From assembly GCA_022711755.1 (NCBI GenBank), contig JAKLEA010000015.1, positions 62,001 through 126,000 of the forward strand: a stretch of DNA of 64,000 nt, written 5' to 3'. How positions within the stretch are numbered: position 1 is the first letter of the stretch; each line of letters begins with the position of its first letter. The position numbers were made by a program, and so were the translations under genes. Below, piece by piece: positions 50,664 to 59,362 of this stretch. Under the pieces are notes generated by a model. The model saw nothing but the letters and a program-made list of their open reading frames with translations, ran no database searches and had not been told where the DNA came from. Source of the DNA: Planctomycetota bacterium (GTDB lineage Bacteria > Planctomycetota > Brocadiia > SM23-32 > JAKLEA01).

Positions 50664-52972
50664 AGATATTTCCAGCTTCGGAAGCGAATGGCCCTCCATC
50701 CGGCGCGTCATTCAAACGCCGCTGCCATCTTCTCGGCGAAATGGGAAACCGGGTTTTACGACTGCGCGCTATCGTTTCATTCGTGGCGGCGATTGTTCTG
50801 GTCTTCGCTGCGGCGTGGGCGGCGTTTCCATTCCCGCGGGGAAAACTGGACGCCGCCCTCCGCGGCGGTTCGCTACTGGTTCTTGATCGCGAAGGAGGTG
50901 TGATATCGTGGACGGTTGACGAAAATGAATCGTGGCGGATTCCGGTCCGCCTCGGCGATATCTCACACTGGCTTGTGAAGGCGACCGTGGCGATAGAAGA
51001 TGAAAGATTTTCGTCACATCTCGGCGTTGATCCGGCAGCAGTAGTCCGAGCCGCGTGGCAGAACACGACAAACAGACGACGAATTTCCGGGGCTTCGACA
51101 ATCACGATGCAGACCACGCGGCTGCTGACTCCACGGAGTCGGAGTTACGCGGCGAAGGTCACCGAGGCGTTCCGAGCAACGCAATTGGAGCGCGTCGCGT
51201 CCAAGACGAGGATAATGGAGATATATCTCAATCTTGCGCCTTACGGCGGAAACGTTGTTGGCGCGGAGGCGGCCTCCAGACGTTACTTCGGCAAGATGGC
51301 GTCGCAGTTGACTCTGGGCGAGGCGGCCTTGCTTGCCGGTGTCCCGCAGCAACCTACCCGGTTAAATCCGGCAAGACATCTCGATGCCGCGCTGAAAAGG
51401 CGCAACCGGGTGCTGGAGCGCATGGTTGAAGCACGGCTTGCAACACGGGAGGAGGTTGATAGGGCGCGCAATGAGAGAGTCAGTGTTATAACGCCGGACC
51501 ACAGGGCGGATGCCAGCAGGTTTGCGGATTATGTCACGTCTGTTTGCGGCAGAGGCGCGGGGATAATCCGGACAACGCTTGATCCCCGCTTGCAAGCGGC
51601 AACGCAGGATATTCTTGCGGCGAAAGGTCGGGAGCTGGAAGCGATGGGGATAGACGGTTTGGCCACCGTGATCATTGATGTCGAAAGGTCGGAACTCGCG
51701 GCAATGTTCGGCTCGCTAAATCCGAACAGCCCGATTACCGGATGCGTTAATGCTGCAATTGCCAGACGGCAGCCCGGCTCACTGCTGAAGCCATTCATAT
51801 ACGCGGCGGCTTTCGATACCGGGGAATTGACGCCGCAGTCGGTTGTTTATGACGTGCCTGGCGCGTGGAGCTATTACCACCCGGAGAACTTTGATCGAAC
51901 ATTCGGCGGTCCGATGCCTGCTTCAAGGGCGCTTGCGGAGTCGAGGAACCTGCCTGCAGTGCGCCTGCTGGAAAGGATGGGGACTGCGCGCATGGCAGGG
52001 ATTGCCGACCGGCTGGGGTTGAACATCCGGGGCGCGGAAGAGCGTTGCGGGCTGTCGCTTGCTCTGGGGACTGCCGAGGTCAAATTAGTGGATATAACGA
52101 ACGCTTACGCCGCGCTTTCGCGTCTGGGGGAGTATCGTTTCCTGCGGATTGTGGCTGATGGTCCGGTCGGGGAAACTAGGCGGGAGTTTTCAGAATCTGC
52201 GGCATGGCTGGTTTTGCGCTGCATGGGAGCCGCGGCGGAGGGCGAATCGCCGCGATCGGCATGGAAAACCGGCACAAGCTGGGACCGCCGGGATGCCTGG
52301 GCAATCGCGCTCACGCCGCGTTACGCGGTAGGCGTGTGGTGCGGGAGGATGGCCGGGGGAGGGCATCCGGCGCTGGTCGGGGCGGGGATATCGCTTCCGA
52401 CGGCCATCGCGCTAGCGGAGCGCGCGCATGGAAGCGCATGGAGCTCATGGGTCAGACCGGCAGGCATCTCGACGAGAAGAGTATGCTCGCTATCAGGAGC
52501 GCCATGCGGAAGCGCCTGCGGAGAGACTGTTGTCGGGGAATATATTCCGGGCGTAAGTTCAGAGTTCCCATGTCGAATACATCGAAGCATCTTGTGTGGG
52601 AACGGCAGGGAGGTTGAAATCGTCTGGCCGAAGGATGCGGCTGCGTGGATGAATGCGGGACGGAGGGAGGCCGGGCGTTCCGGATTGGAATCGGCGTTGC
52701 GCATCGTTTCGCCGAGAAACGGGGAGCAATATATGATCTCCCCCGCGCCATGCGATTTTTCAAATGAGTTATGTCTCACGGCGAAAACGGGGGCGGCCGT
52801 CTGCGAGGTGTTCTGGTTCCTTGACGGAGAGCTTCTCGCAAAGGGACCGTCCGACCGGCCGGTCAAGTGGGCGATGACGCCCGGCGAGCATGAACTTGTC
52901 TGTTCCAACGGTTTATCTTCAACTGATCGGATTCGGTTTTCTGTGTCTGATCGCCTTTGCGCCGACCGCTGA
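50660..52972 (+). CDS. pbpC: penicillin-binding protein 1C
   Basis: 770 residues. N-terminal membrane anchor (VSFVAAIVLVFAAAWAAF, about 37-54). The GT51 glycosyltransferase has catalytic Glu113 in AIEDERFSSHLGVD and GASTITMQTTRLL. The transpeptidase has S374-L-L-K377, SRN in AESRNLPAVRLLE and K536-T-G; a C-terminal BiPBP_C domain (LRIVSPRNGEQYMI) closes it. It polymerises and possibly cross-links peptidoglycan. The gene pairs with alpha-2-macroglobulin, which is thought to protect the periplasm when the envelope is breached. ATG overlaps the previous stop. Confidence 0.95.
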   Translation: MKIFPASEANGPPSGASFKRRCHLLGEMGNRVLRLRAIVSFVAAIVLVFAAAWAAFPFPRGKLDAALRGGSLLVLDREGGVISWTVDENESWRIPVRLGDISHWLVKATVAIEDERFSSHLGVDPAAVVRAAWQNTTNRRRISGASTITMQTTRLLTPRSRSYAAKVTEAFRATQLERVASKTRIMEIYLNLAPYGGNVVGAEAASRRYFGKMASQLTLGEAALLAGVPQQPTRLNPARHLDAALKRRNRVLERMVEARLATREEVDRARNERVSVITPDHRADASRFADYVTSVCGRGAGIIRTTLDPRLQAATQDILAAKGRELEAMGIDGLATVIIDVERSELAAMFGSLNPNSPITGCVNAAIARRQPGSLLKPFIYAAAFDTGELTPQSVVYDVPGAWSYYHPENFDRTFGGPMPASRALAESRNLPAVRLLERMGTARMAGIADRLGLNIRGAEERCGLSLALGTAEVKLVDITNAYAALSRLGEYRFLRIVADGPVGETRREFSESAAWLVLRCMGAAAEGESPRSAWKTGTSWDRRDAWAIALTPRYAVGVWCGRMAGGGHPALVGAGISLPTAIALAERAHGSAWSSWVRPAGISTRRVCSLSGAPCGSACGETVVGEYIPGVSSEFPCRIHRSILCGNGREVEIVWPKDAAAWMNAGRREAGRSGLESALRIVSPRNGEQYMISPAPCDFSNELCLTAKTGAAVCEVFWFLDGELLAKGPSDRPVKWAMTPGEHELVCSNGLSSTDRIRFSVSDRLCADR

Positions 52973-53087
52973 GCCGTGAGTCGCGTGAATCCGGTCTTCT
53001 CGGCGGCTTGATAATTAGCGGGCTTCTGGTAGTCTTTTGTTCGGCAATCGCCTGACCCGCTCAAATCAGCACCAAGGAGAGAATCTG

Positions 53088-54035
53088 ATGAATAAGGAAT
53101 TGTGCGCTCTGGAATGCGATCCCCGTCCCCTGCGAAGGCTTTTCAAGGGCATTTTTGCGCTCGGCCTGACCCCGATGAACCAGGACAAGAGCATTGACTG
53201 GGACGCGCTGCCGCGCGTTCTGGATTATTACTGCGAACAGGGGTTCAACGGGTTGTTCTTCCCGTGCGGAACGTCGGAATACAAGAGGCTGGAGGATGAT
53301 GAGATAATCGCGCTGTCGCGCTTCGCGACGCGGCATCTGGCGGGGCGGATTCCCGTCGTCTCCGCCTGCACGCCGGCTGATTCGCTCGAGAAGAACATTG
53401 AGTTGGTCAAGCGGATGTGGGACGAGGCCCGTCCGGACTGCTGCGTGGTGACGCTGCCCCACTTCCTTCCGGATGATGACGCGGCGATGATCGAATATCA
53501 TCAGAAAATCCACGATGCGGCCAACGCGCCGTTGATGGTTTATGAAATCCCGGGAGGAGCGGGGTACAAGTTCTCCCCGAAGGCCATTGCCACGCTGGCC
53601 GGGATGCCGCGATATTACGGCTACAAGGACACGACCTGCAACCTGCCCGTCGCCATTGAGAAGATCAAGGCGTGCCGCGGGCGCATGAGTGTCTTCCAGG
53701 CAAGGGTCTGCGACGTCTGGCCGTCCTTCAATGCGGGCGCCCTGGGCGTCATGGCCATCGAAACCAATCCGGCGCCGAAAATATTCATCCGCCTGTGGAA
53801 GGCGTTCCAGAATGGTGAGGAATCCGTAGGGCAGGCCATTCACGAATGGATATGCAAGCATGACCGGGAAATTTCGCGCGGGCTGAACGTCTCCGCCAAA
53901 ATTCTGTTTGCGGAGCGCGGGGTCCCGATCAAGCCGTATTCGCGCAACACCGACTCGCTGCCGTCGCACGACGAAATGGCCCGCATGCGGGAGGCCGTGG
54001 CCGACGGGGACAGGCTGCTGGCCGAATTGGGCTGA
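53088..54035 (+). CDS. dihydrodipicolinate synthase/N-acetylneuraminate lyase family aldolase
   Basis: 315 residues. AAGGAGAG lies upstream of this ATG, which decides the start. A (beta/alpha)8 class I aldolase: Schiff-base Lys180 (YYGYKDTT), Tyr152 (PLMVYEIPG), and a pyruvate-binding GTSEYKRLEDDE loop in place of the usual GTTGE. Substrate not determined: DapA, NanA, or KDG-type aldolases share these features. No dap or nan genes are adjacent. It stands alone between pbpC and the sigma factor. Confidence 0.85.
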   Translation: MNKELCALECDPRPLRRLFKGIFALGLTPMNQDKSIDWDALPRVLDYYCEQGFNGLFFPCGTSEYKRLEDDEIIALSRFATRHLAGRIPVVSACTPADSLEKNIELVKRMWDEARPDCCVVTLPHFLPDDDAAMIEYHQKIHDAANAPLMVYEIPGGAGYKFSPKAIATLAGMPRYYGYKDTTCNLPVAIEKIKACRGRMSVFQARVCDVWPSFNAGALGVMAIETNPAPKIFIRLWKAFQNGEESVGQAIHEWICKHDREISRGLNVSAKILFAERGVPIKPYSRNTDSLPSHDEMARMREAVADGDRLLAELG

Positions 54036-54076
54036 GGGCGAAAAGCTTTTTGAAACATTAGCCCGTCCGGATTGTT

Positions 54077-54082
54077 TATAAT
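54077..54082 (+). promoter_or_regulatory. possible -10 element of the ECF sigma gene
   Basis: TATAAT, 42 bases before the GTG. No -35 at proper distance (TTGAAA is 21 bases upstream), so weak support. Confidence 0.3.
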
Positions 54083-54123
54083 ATCAGAAGACGCCTTCAG
54101 GCCAGGGTTGCGGAGACTGTTCA

Positions 54124-54669
54124 GTGACGGCCCCGTCCGACGACCAGTTAATGCTCATGTACCGCGCGGGGGACCCCCGGGCGTTTGAGCAACTTTTTGA
54201 CCGCTACAGCGGCATGGTTTATAACTACGCCCGCTTTGCGCTAAGCGATCCGGACGCGGCGGAGGACGTTCTTCAGGAGTCTTTCCTTTCCGTGGCCGAC
54301 GCGGCGGAGGGATATGAGCCGCGCGGGTTCTTCAAGGCATGGCTTATGCGCATCGCGCGGAACATGTGCCTGAACAGGCTCAAGTCGGCGACCGCGCGAA
54401 GGCAGAGGGTCGCCGCGCTGGACCTGACCGCGGGGGATCCGCCATCACGAGATCAGGGACCGTCCGAGGCGCTTGAAACGCGGGAGCGCATGGACCGGTT
54501 GCGCGGACTCATTGCCGCGTTGCCGGAGAATCAGAGGGACGCCCTACTGCTCTACGCCGTCGAGCAGATGAGCTACAACGAGATTGCCGAGACGATGGAC
54601 GCGCCGGTGAATACCGTCAAGACGCTCATTCATCGCGCGCGAGCGGCCCTTGCCCGGAGTTTCGAGTAA
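54124..54669 (+). CDS. ECF-type RNA polymerase sigma factor
   Basis: 181 residues, GTG start with GGAG eight bases upstream. Region 2: FEQLFDRYSGMVYNYARFALSDPDAAEDVLQESFLSV-type sequence (start FEQLFDRYSGMVYNYA). Region 4: LPENQRDALLLYAVEQMSYNEIAETMDAP (seen as LPENQRDALLLYAVEQ and a helix-turn-helix YNEIAETMDAPVNTV). Binds core RNA polymerase to direct a regulon that is not identifiable here. Partner anti-sigma factor follows after 20 bases. Confidence 0.9.
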   Translation: MTAPSDDQLMLMYRAGDPRAFEQLFDRYSGMVYNYARFALSDPDAAEDVLQESFLSVADAAEGYEPRGFFKAWLMRIARNMCLNRLKSATARRQRVAALDLTAGDPPSRDQGPSEALETRERMDRLRGLIAALPENQRDALLLYAVEQMSYNEIAETMDAPVNTVKTLIHRARAALARSFE

Positions 54670-54689
54670 ATTCAGAACCGGAGAACGAC

Positions 54690-55160
54690 GTGGACTGCAA
54701 CGTCTCATACGAGGAGCTTGCCCGGTTCGTCGCGGGAGAGCTTGACGACGAGCGAACGCGCGAAGTCTTCGACCACCTGCGGGTGTGCGAGTCATGCAGG
54801 AAGCGGAGAATCGCCCTTGAGACGGTTGACGCGGGGCTTGCAGAAATGCCGCGCATCCCGCTGGCATCCAGAACGGGCGAGGAGATCAAGGGCAAGGTCC
54901 TTGCTCATGCTCAACGATCTACGCCATGCGAGTGCGGAGCCGCGACTGCCGTAGAAGCGGAATCAAAGCAGAGTGTGATTGATAAAGCTGCGCCGTTCGC
55001 TAAGGCGAAGCGCCGGGGAAGGTTTGTCCTGTCAGGCGAGGCCGTGAATATAGCGCTGATTGTGGCCATGGTCAGCATAATCGTGATTGCCGCGCTGCGG
55101 TCCGTAGGCGAACGCGCGAACGGGACAATGACATCCGTGTCGGAAAATCTCCCTTCCTGA
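54690..55160 (+). CDS. zinc-finger anti-sigma factor, membrane-anchored
   Basis: 156 residues, GTG start with GGAG six bases upstream. The N-terminal zinc anti-sigma motif is H29-x3-C33-x2-C36 (HLRVCESC). A membrane helix lies after residue 115 (NIALIVAMVSIIVIAAL), with a short periplasmic end. It likely holds the neighbouring ECF sigma factor inactive and releases it on a periplasmic or redox signal. The pair is co-transcribed. Confidence 0.85.
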   Translation: MDCNVSYEELARFVAGELDDERTREVFDHLRVCESCRKRRIALETVDAGLAEMPRIPLASRTGEEIKGKVLAHAQRSTPCECGAATAVEAESKQSVIDKAAPFAKAKRRGRFVLSGEAVNIALIVAMVSIIVIAALRSVGERANGTMTSVSENLPS

Positions 55161-55186
55161 ATTACGCATCCTTCGCTGCTCTGCGA

Positions 55187-55192
55187 TATAAT
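55187..55192 (+). promoter_or_regulatory. possible -10 element of the sugar isomerase gene
   Basis: TATAAT at 55187-55192, 67 bases before the ATG at 55259, with no convincing -35 at the usual spacing. Confidence 0.3.
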
Positions 55193-55258
55193 GTTGCGAA
55201 CAGAAGCGATGATTTGTCCCTGCTCATTACACAAGCGCCAACTCCGGGAGTTCAGCAT

Positions 55259-56143
55259 ATGATTCCAACGCTCTTTTCCGTCAGTTACGCGGGTCTATGG
55301 GGTCAGGACAGCCTTGATCTGCCTTCATTCATACAAAAGTCGGCTGAACTCGGTTTCCGCGCCGTCGAACTGATGGGCAAACGCCCGCATCTCTCGATCC
55401 TGGGCACATCGTCCGAGGATGTTTCGACCATCCGCAAGACCGCCGAGGCCTGCGGGATTGAGATAGCGACAATCGCCGGCTACACGAATTTCACGGCCGG
55501 GAAGGAATCCGCTGAGGTTCCGCTGGTTGAGATGCAGGTGGCATACGTGGCGGCGCTGTCGCGGCTTGGGCGGGATCTGGGGGCGAGGATAGTTCGCATT
55601 TTTACCGGCTACACGACTGACGAGAAAGCGTGCCATGCCGACTGGACCAGGTGCGTATCGGCCGTGCGGGAGTGCGCTGAGGCGGCCGCTGATTACGGCG
55701 TCATTCTCGGCGTCCAAAACCATCACGATATCGGCGTCTCATACAAGAGCTACATGGAGTTTCTGAGCGACGTGGACCATCCGAACTGCCGCGCTATGTT
55801 CGATCCGTGGTCCATAGCGTTACAGGGGGAGGACTTGTACGAATGCGCCCGCGAGATGGCTCCTTACATGGCTCAGACAACGCTGGCCGATTACATCCGG
55901 CTCAAGCGATACGCCTACATGCCGGGGCTTGTGAATTACCGGCAGTTGGAGGACATGGTAAGGGCGGTGCCGCTGGGGGACGGGTTCATTGATCATCAGG
56001 GCTTCATGGCCGGGCTGAAGGAGGGCGGATTCGACGGTTATGTCGCTTATGAGATGTGCTCCCCGCTGAGAGGCGGGGGAAGCATGGCAAACCTTGACGC
56101 CTGCGCCGCGCGAAGCCTGAAGGTTCTTCAGGAGCTTATATGA
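55259..56143 (+). CDS. sugar phosphate isomerase/epimerase (xylose-isomerase-like TIM barrel)
   Basis: 294 residues. GGGAG eight bases before the ATG sets the start. Barrel and metal-site sequences: LGFRAVELMGKRPH, ARIVRIFTGYT, ILGVQNHHDIG, CRAMFDPWS and FDGYVAYEMCSPL. Cytoplasmic. Likely isomerises or epimerises a sugar or inositol derivative; substrate unknown. It is only distantly similar to the enzyme at 26906 and is not a recent copy. Confidence 0.85.
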   Translation: MIPTLFSVSYAGLWGQDSLDLPSFIQKSAELGFRAVELMGKRPHLSILGTSSEDVSTIRKTAEACGIEIATIAGYTNFTAGKESAEVPLVEMQVAYVAALSRLGRDLGARIVRIFTGYTTDEKACHADWTRCVSAVRECAEAAADYGVILGVQNHHDIGVSYKSYMEFLSDVDHPNCRAMFDPWSIALQGEDLYECAREMAPYMAQTTLADYIRLKRYAYMPGLVNYRQLEDMVRAVPLGDGFIDHQGFMAGLKEGGFDGYVAYEMCSPLRGGGSMANLDACAARSLKVLQELI

Positions 56144-56275
56144 CAGCGCAACCGCGTCTTTGTTCGGTGGGGCATACGCCATTGCGCCGATGAGATTCAG
56201 AGCGTTGGGCGCGAGCCTGTCCCAGGATTGAATCTAATGGTTGCAGGCCCATTCGCGTCCTGATCGTGGCGCGCG

Positions 56276-56305
56276 TTGTGACCGGCGCGGCGAAAATGCT
56301 ATAAT
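56276..56305 (+). promoter_or_regulatory. sigma70-type promoter of the DUF4091 gene
   Basis: TTGTGA (56276-56281), 18 bases, TATAAT (56300-56305), with TGC before the -10 (TGn-TATAAT extended -10). The start codon is 54 bases downstream of the -10. Confidence 0.65.
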
Positions 56306-56358
56306 TCATTCCCGAGATTGTCGCGCATTACATCCGCCGCGCGAAAGGAGACCACGAT

Positions 56359-58137
56359 ATGAGGAATCCGTTTCAAATCCTGACCGTTGGGCTTGTGATG
56401 CTTGGCTCATTCCAGGCCGGGGCGGATGACGGCCCGGCCAATGACGCAGGCGTTCCGTGGATTCACACGACGGACGACTGGGGGCGCCCCTGGGGGGACG
56501 CTTGCAGCGACTTCTATCGCCGCGCTGGGGCGCAGTTCGAGCTGCTGGCCCGGCAAGGCGTTCCATCCGGCAAGGCGAAGTTCCTGGTGGGCGTCGAGTC
56601 GCCCCTCCAGAAGGTCTTCATGCCAAAAATCTGGTTCAAGGGCGCTATGGACGGGGTTGCAAGCCTGAGCGCTGCGAAGGGCGAGTACGAAGGTTTCCAA
56701 CTTGTCGTCTGCCCGTTGGCTCAGTCCGAACTAGGGCAGACTTATTTCAAGTGGGACCCGCAGGCTCCCTTCCAGCCGGCGACTGTCAAGATCGAATCCG
56801 TCAGGATCGGCGCGTTGAAGCTCGTCGCCGGGGGAGGGGAGATCGGGCCGGAGGCATTCACGGTCCATCGCGTCGGCTACATCCGCACCGTCCAGCCGCA
56901 GTATCCGGTCGAGCTTGTCGGAATGTGGCCGGACCCGCTGTTGCCGATGGAGGCGTTCGAGGTATCTAATCCCAACTGCCAGCCGCTCTGGATAGAAGTG
57001 AAGATTCCGCGCGACGCGCAGGCGGGAGATTATGAGGGTGAGATCGCGGTAGTCGGTCCGCATGAGGTCAGGATATGCGTGAAGCTGCGCGTGTGGAATT
57101 TCGCGTTGCCGGAGACGCCCAGCATCGTCACGATGGGCTGGCAGGAGCCGCAATGGGCCGTAGCGGACGGGAGGTTCGAGACTGCGAAGCGCATTCTGAC
57201 GCCGCTGCTGGACCATAGGCTATGCCCCTGGCACGTCGGACAGAGAATGTCGAAGAACCTTGAGGAGCACGACAAGACGCTCGAATGGCTCTTCGGCCGG
57301 GGCGTGAAGATGCAGGCGATGAGCACGAACGCTCCGGAGGCGGAATACATCGAGCATCTTCGCAAGAAGGATTGGCTGGGGCGTTTCATCTGCATTCCGG
57401 GGGATGAGCCGCACGAGCGGGAGTATCCGGAATACAAAAAGCGAGCAGACGAAATCCGCGCGAAATTCCCCGGCCTGAAGATCGCCATGACCGAGCCGCC
57501 CCGCCCGGAAGCCAGAGGTTTGTTCGACTTCTGGATTCTCGAACCTTCGGCGCAGCGTGAGGAATGGGTGAAGCAGGCGCGCGCGCGCGGGGAGCAGGTT
57601 TGGTGGTATCTCTGTCAGTTGCCGATAAACGACCTCTATCCTGGCGCGATACATCGCTGCCCCGGCGTGGTGGTAGACCGCCCGGCGATTGATCATCGCG
57701 TCATCTACTGGCTGGCTTACAAATATGGGATTGACGGAGTATCGTTCTGGGCGATTGCGGGCTGGCCGGCAGGATGGGAGAAGTGGCCGGGGGAGCCGTG
57801 GCCCGTCAACGAGAGGTCGAAATACCCGTATTCCGGTCAGCACAACGCGAACGGCTTCCTTTGCTATCCGTATAAGGACGCGCTCATTCCTTCGATGCGC
57901 CTCAAATCACTGCGGGACGGCATGGAGGATTACGACATGCTGACCATGCTGGCTGAAATCCGGAGCCGCCACCAAACTGGAGGCGGTAAGGACGCCGGCG
58001 GGGTGATGGAGGAAGTCGAGCGGATGCTTGCGATACCGGCGGAAGTCGCGGTCGGGCTTCGCTACTTCAACAAGGACCATGCGGCTTTGACGTCGGCGAG
58101 GGAGAAGCTTGCGGGGATGATTGAAAAAACGCCATAG
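56359..58137 (+). CDS. exported DUF4091 (GH-like) protein
   Basis: 592 residues. Signal peptide (FQILTVGLVMLGSFQAGADD). AAAGGAG eight bases upstream sets the start. The N-terminal beta-sandwich (KGEYEGFQLVVCPL, VHRVGYIRTVQPQYP) is followed by a catalytic TIM-barrel-like part (LGRFICIPGDEPHERE, YGIDGVSFWAIAGW, DGMEDYDMLTML), the DUF4091 signature. Usually found in polysaccharide utilisation contexts. No characterised activity can be assigned; Glu and Asp in GDEPHE and DGMEDYD could be catalytic. Confidence 0.8.
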   Translation: MRNPFQILTVGLVMLGSFQAGADDGPANDAGVPWIHTTDDWGRPWGDACSDFYRRAGAQFELLARQGVPSGKAKFLVGVESPLQKVFMPKIWFKGAMDGVASLSAAKGEYEGFQLVVCPLAQSELGQTYFKWDPQAPFQPATVKIESVRIGALKLVAGGGEIGPEAFTVHRVGYIRTVQPQYPVELVGMWPDPLLPMEAFEVSNPNCQPLWIEVKIPRDAQAGDYEGEIAVVGPHEVRICVKLRVWNFALPETPSIVTMGWQEPQWAVADGRFETAKRILTPLLDHRLCPWHVGQRMSKNLEEHDKTLEWLFGRGVKMQAMSTNAPEAEYIEHLRKKDWLGRFICIPGDEPHEREYPEYKKRADEIRAKFPGLKIAMTEPPRPEARGLFDFWILEPSAQREEWVKQARARGEQVWWYLCQLPINDLYPGAIHRCPGVVVDRPAIDHRVIYWLAYKYGIDGVSFWAIAGWPAGWEKWPGEPWPVNERSKYPYSGQHNANGFLCYPYKDALIPSMRLKSLRDGMEDYDMLTMLAEIRSRHQTGGGKDAGGVMEEVERMLAIPAEVAVGLRYFNKDHAALTSAREKLAGMIEKTP

Positions 58138-58326
58138 GCAAGTCCCCGATGGACTTTTATCGCGAGGCGCTGACATGTTTCATTTCGTACAGGTCAACGC
58201 AAACGCTCTTAGAAATTTTGAGGAATCTACTCCGAATGACGCTTGATGTTAGGCAACATTTGGGATACAAGATCAATTATGGCGTGAAACAGAAAAATAG
58301 TTTTTTGAGAAGGAGGAACAACTGAG

Positions 58327-58920
58327 ATGAAGAGATTGGCGATGGTTCTTTCGGTGTTACTGCTTGCCCTTTCAGGGGTAGCGCAGGGATTCCAAGTTTC
58401 TTGTGCCGAGGGCCTTTTCGGGTTGGATTACGCCTATATAGTCCAAGTTGACCCGCCTGACTTGGGAATGTGGGACTTCGATGTTGGCATATGCGACCTG
58501 AACCCCGGCAACTACACAAACATCAGCGCTCTTGACGCAGGCGGGGTTCCAATACCCGGATGGGGCGGTTCTTTCATGGGTATAGCTGAACCCGCATATC
58601 CGGTAGATCATTCCAGCGCAACTCCCCACGGAGCGATATCTCCAGGGCCGGATCATATGACCCCGGCTATAATGTATTGGGTTGGCCCGGGTCCCCTAGT
58701 TCCGGGGGCGTATATCTTCGGGTTTGACAACCCAAACCTGCCTCAGGATGTCGGTTGGACCTCGGTCATTATCTCGGGAGTTGCCAGTGAGAATTGGGCT
58801 TTGCCAGTTGGACAGGGCGCGGGCCCGGTTCACGCCCCGGTTCCGGAACCCGGCAGCATTGCGCTTCTTGGCCTCGGTTTGGCTGGAGTTACTGTTCTTC
58901 GCAGGCGCATGAAGAAATAG
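58327..58920 (+). CDS. PEP-CTERM sorting-signal protein
   Basis: 197 residues. Signal peptide (MKRLAMVLSVLLLALSG). The C-terminal sorting signal VPEPGSIALLGLGLAG is followed by a basic RRRMKK end: exosortase recognises PEP, then membrane helix, then Arg cluster. The central part is a small secreted beta-rich domain without a recognised family. It is probably anchored or processed at the cell surface by an exosortase encoded elsewhere. GGAGG precedes the ATG. A strong terminator follows directly. Confidence 0.88.
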   Translation: MKRLAMVLSVLLLALSGVAQGFQVSCAEGLFGLDYAYIVQVDPPDLGMWDFDVGICDLNPGNYTNISALDAGGVPIPGWGGSFMGIAEPAYPVDHSSATPHGAISPGPDHMTPAIMYWVGPGPLVPGAYIFGFDNPNLPQDVGWTSVIISGVASENWALPVGQGAGPVHAPVPEPGSIALLGLGLAGVTVLRRRMKK

Positions 58921-59362
58921 TCTGACGACGCTTCGGTGTTCAAATAAAACAACGCAACAGGTCGAATGATCTGTTGCGTTGTTTTTTAGAGAGGCGCATA
59001 GTTCGTTGAGACGGGGGGAGAAAGATATAAAATTAACGACTTGAATGGCCGGTGAAGCAAAAGAGACGAATTCGACGATGAGGATTGAAACAGATAATGA
59101 ATGTTTTTAATAACGAAGAACGGATGAAGGGATGAAGGCTATTGGGTTCGCTGCCATTGGGCGATTTTTGGTAGGCAAGGATGAGATTTTTTACGGATCG
59201 CGATATAGTATAAAAGCCTGATGGGAGTGGTGAATCCCGCCGCGCGGGCATGGAGTTCGTGGATTTGTTTGCCCCCTTCACGCCGGACGCGGAAGAATTG
59301 CGATGGCGAAGAATGATATGACGCCTTGATTTGCCAAAAGAGCAGACAGCGGAAGGAGCGCG
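58921..59362. other. intergenic region, 442 bases, A/T-richer
   Basis: The terminator occupies 58946-58987. The rest (58988-59362) is unusually A/T-rich with polyT and polyA tracts. TATAGTATAAAA near 59205 resembles a -10 region for the ribokinase gene, without a clear -35. An 82-codon frame on the minus strand has no supporting features. Confidence 0.5.
58946..58987 (+). terminator. strong rho-independent terminator
   Basis: A 15-bp stem AAAACAACGCAACAG/CTGTTGCGTTGTTTT around a 10-base loop, ending in a T run. It lies 26 bases after the PEP-CTERM gene. Confidence 0.9.
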
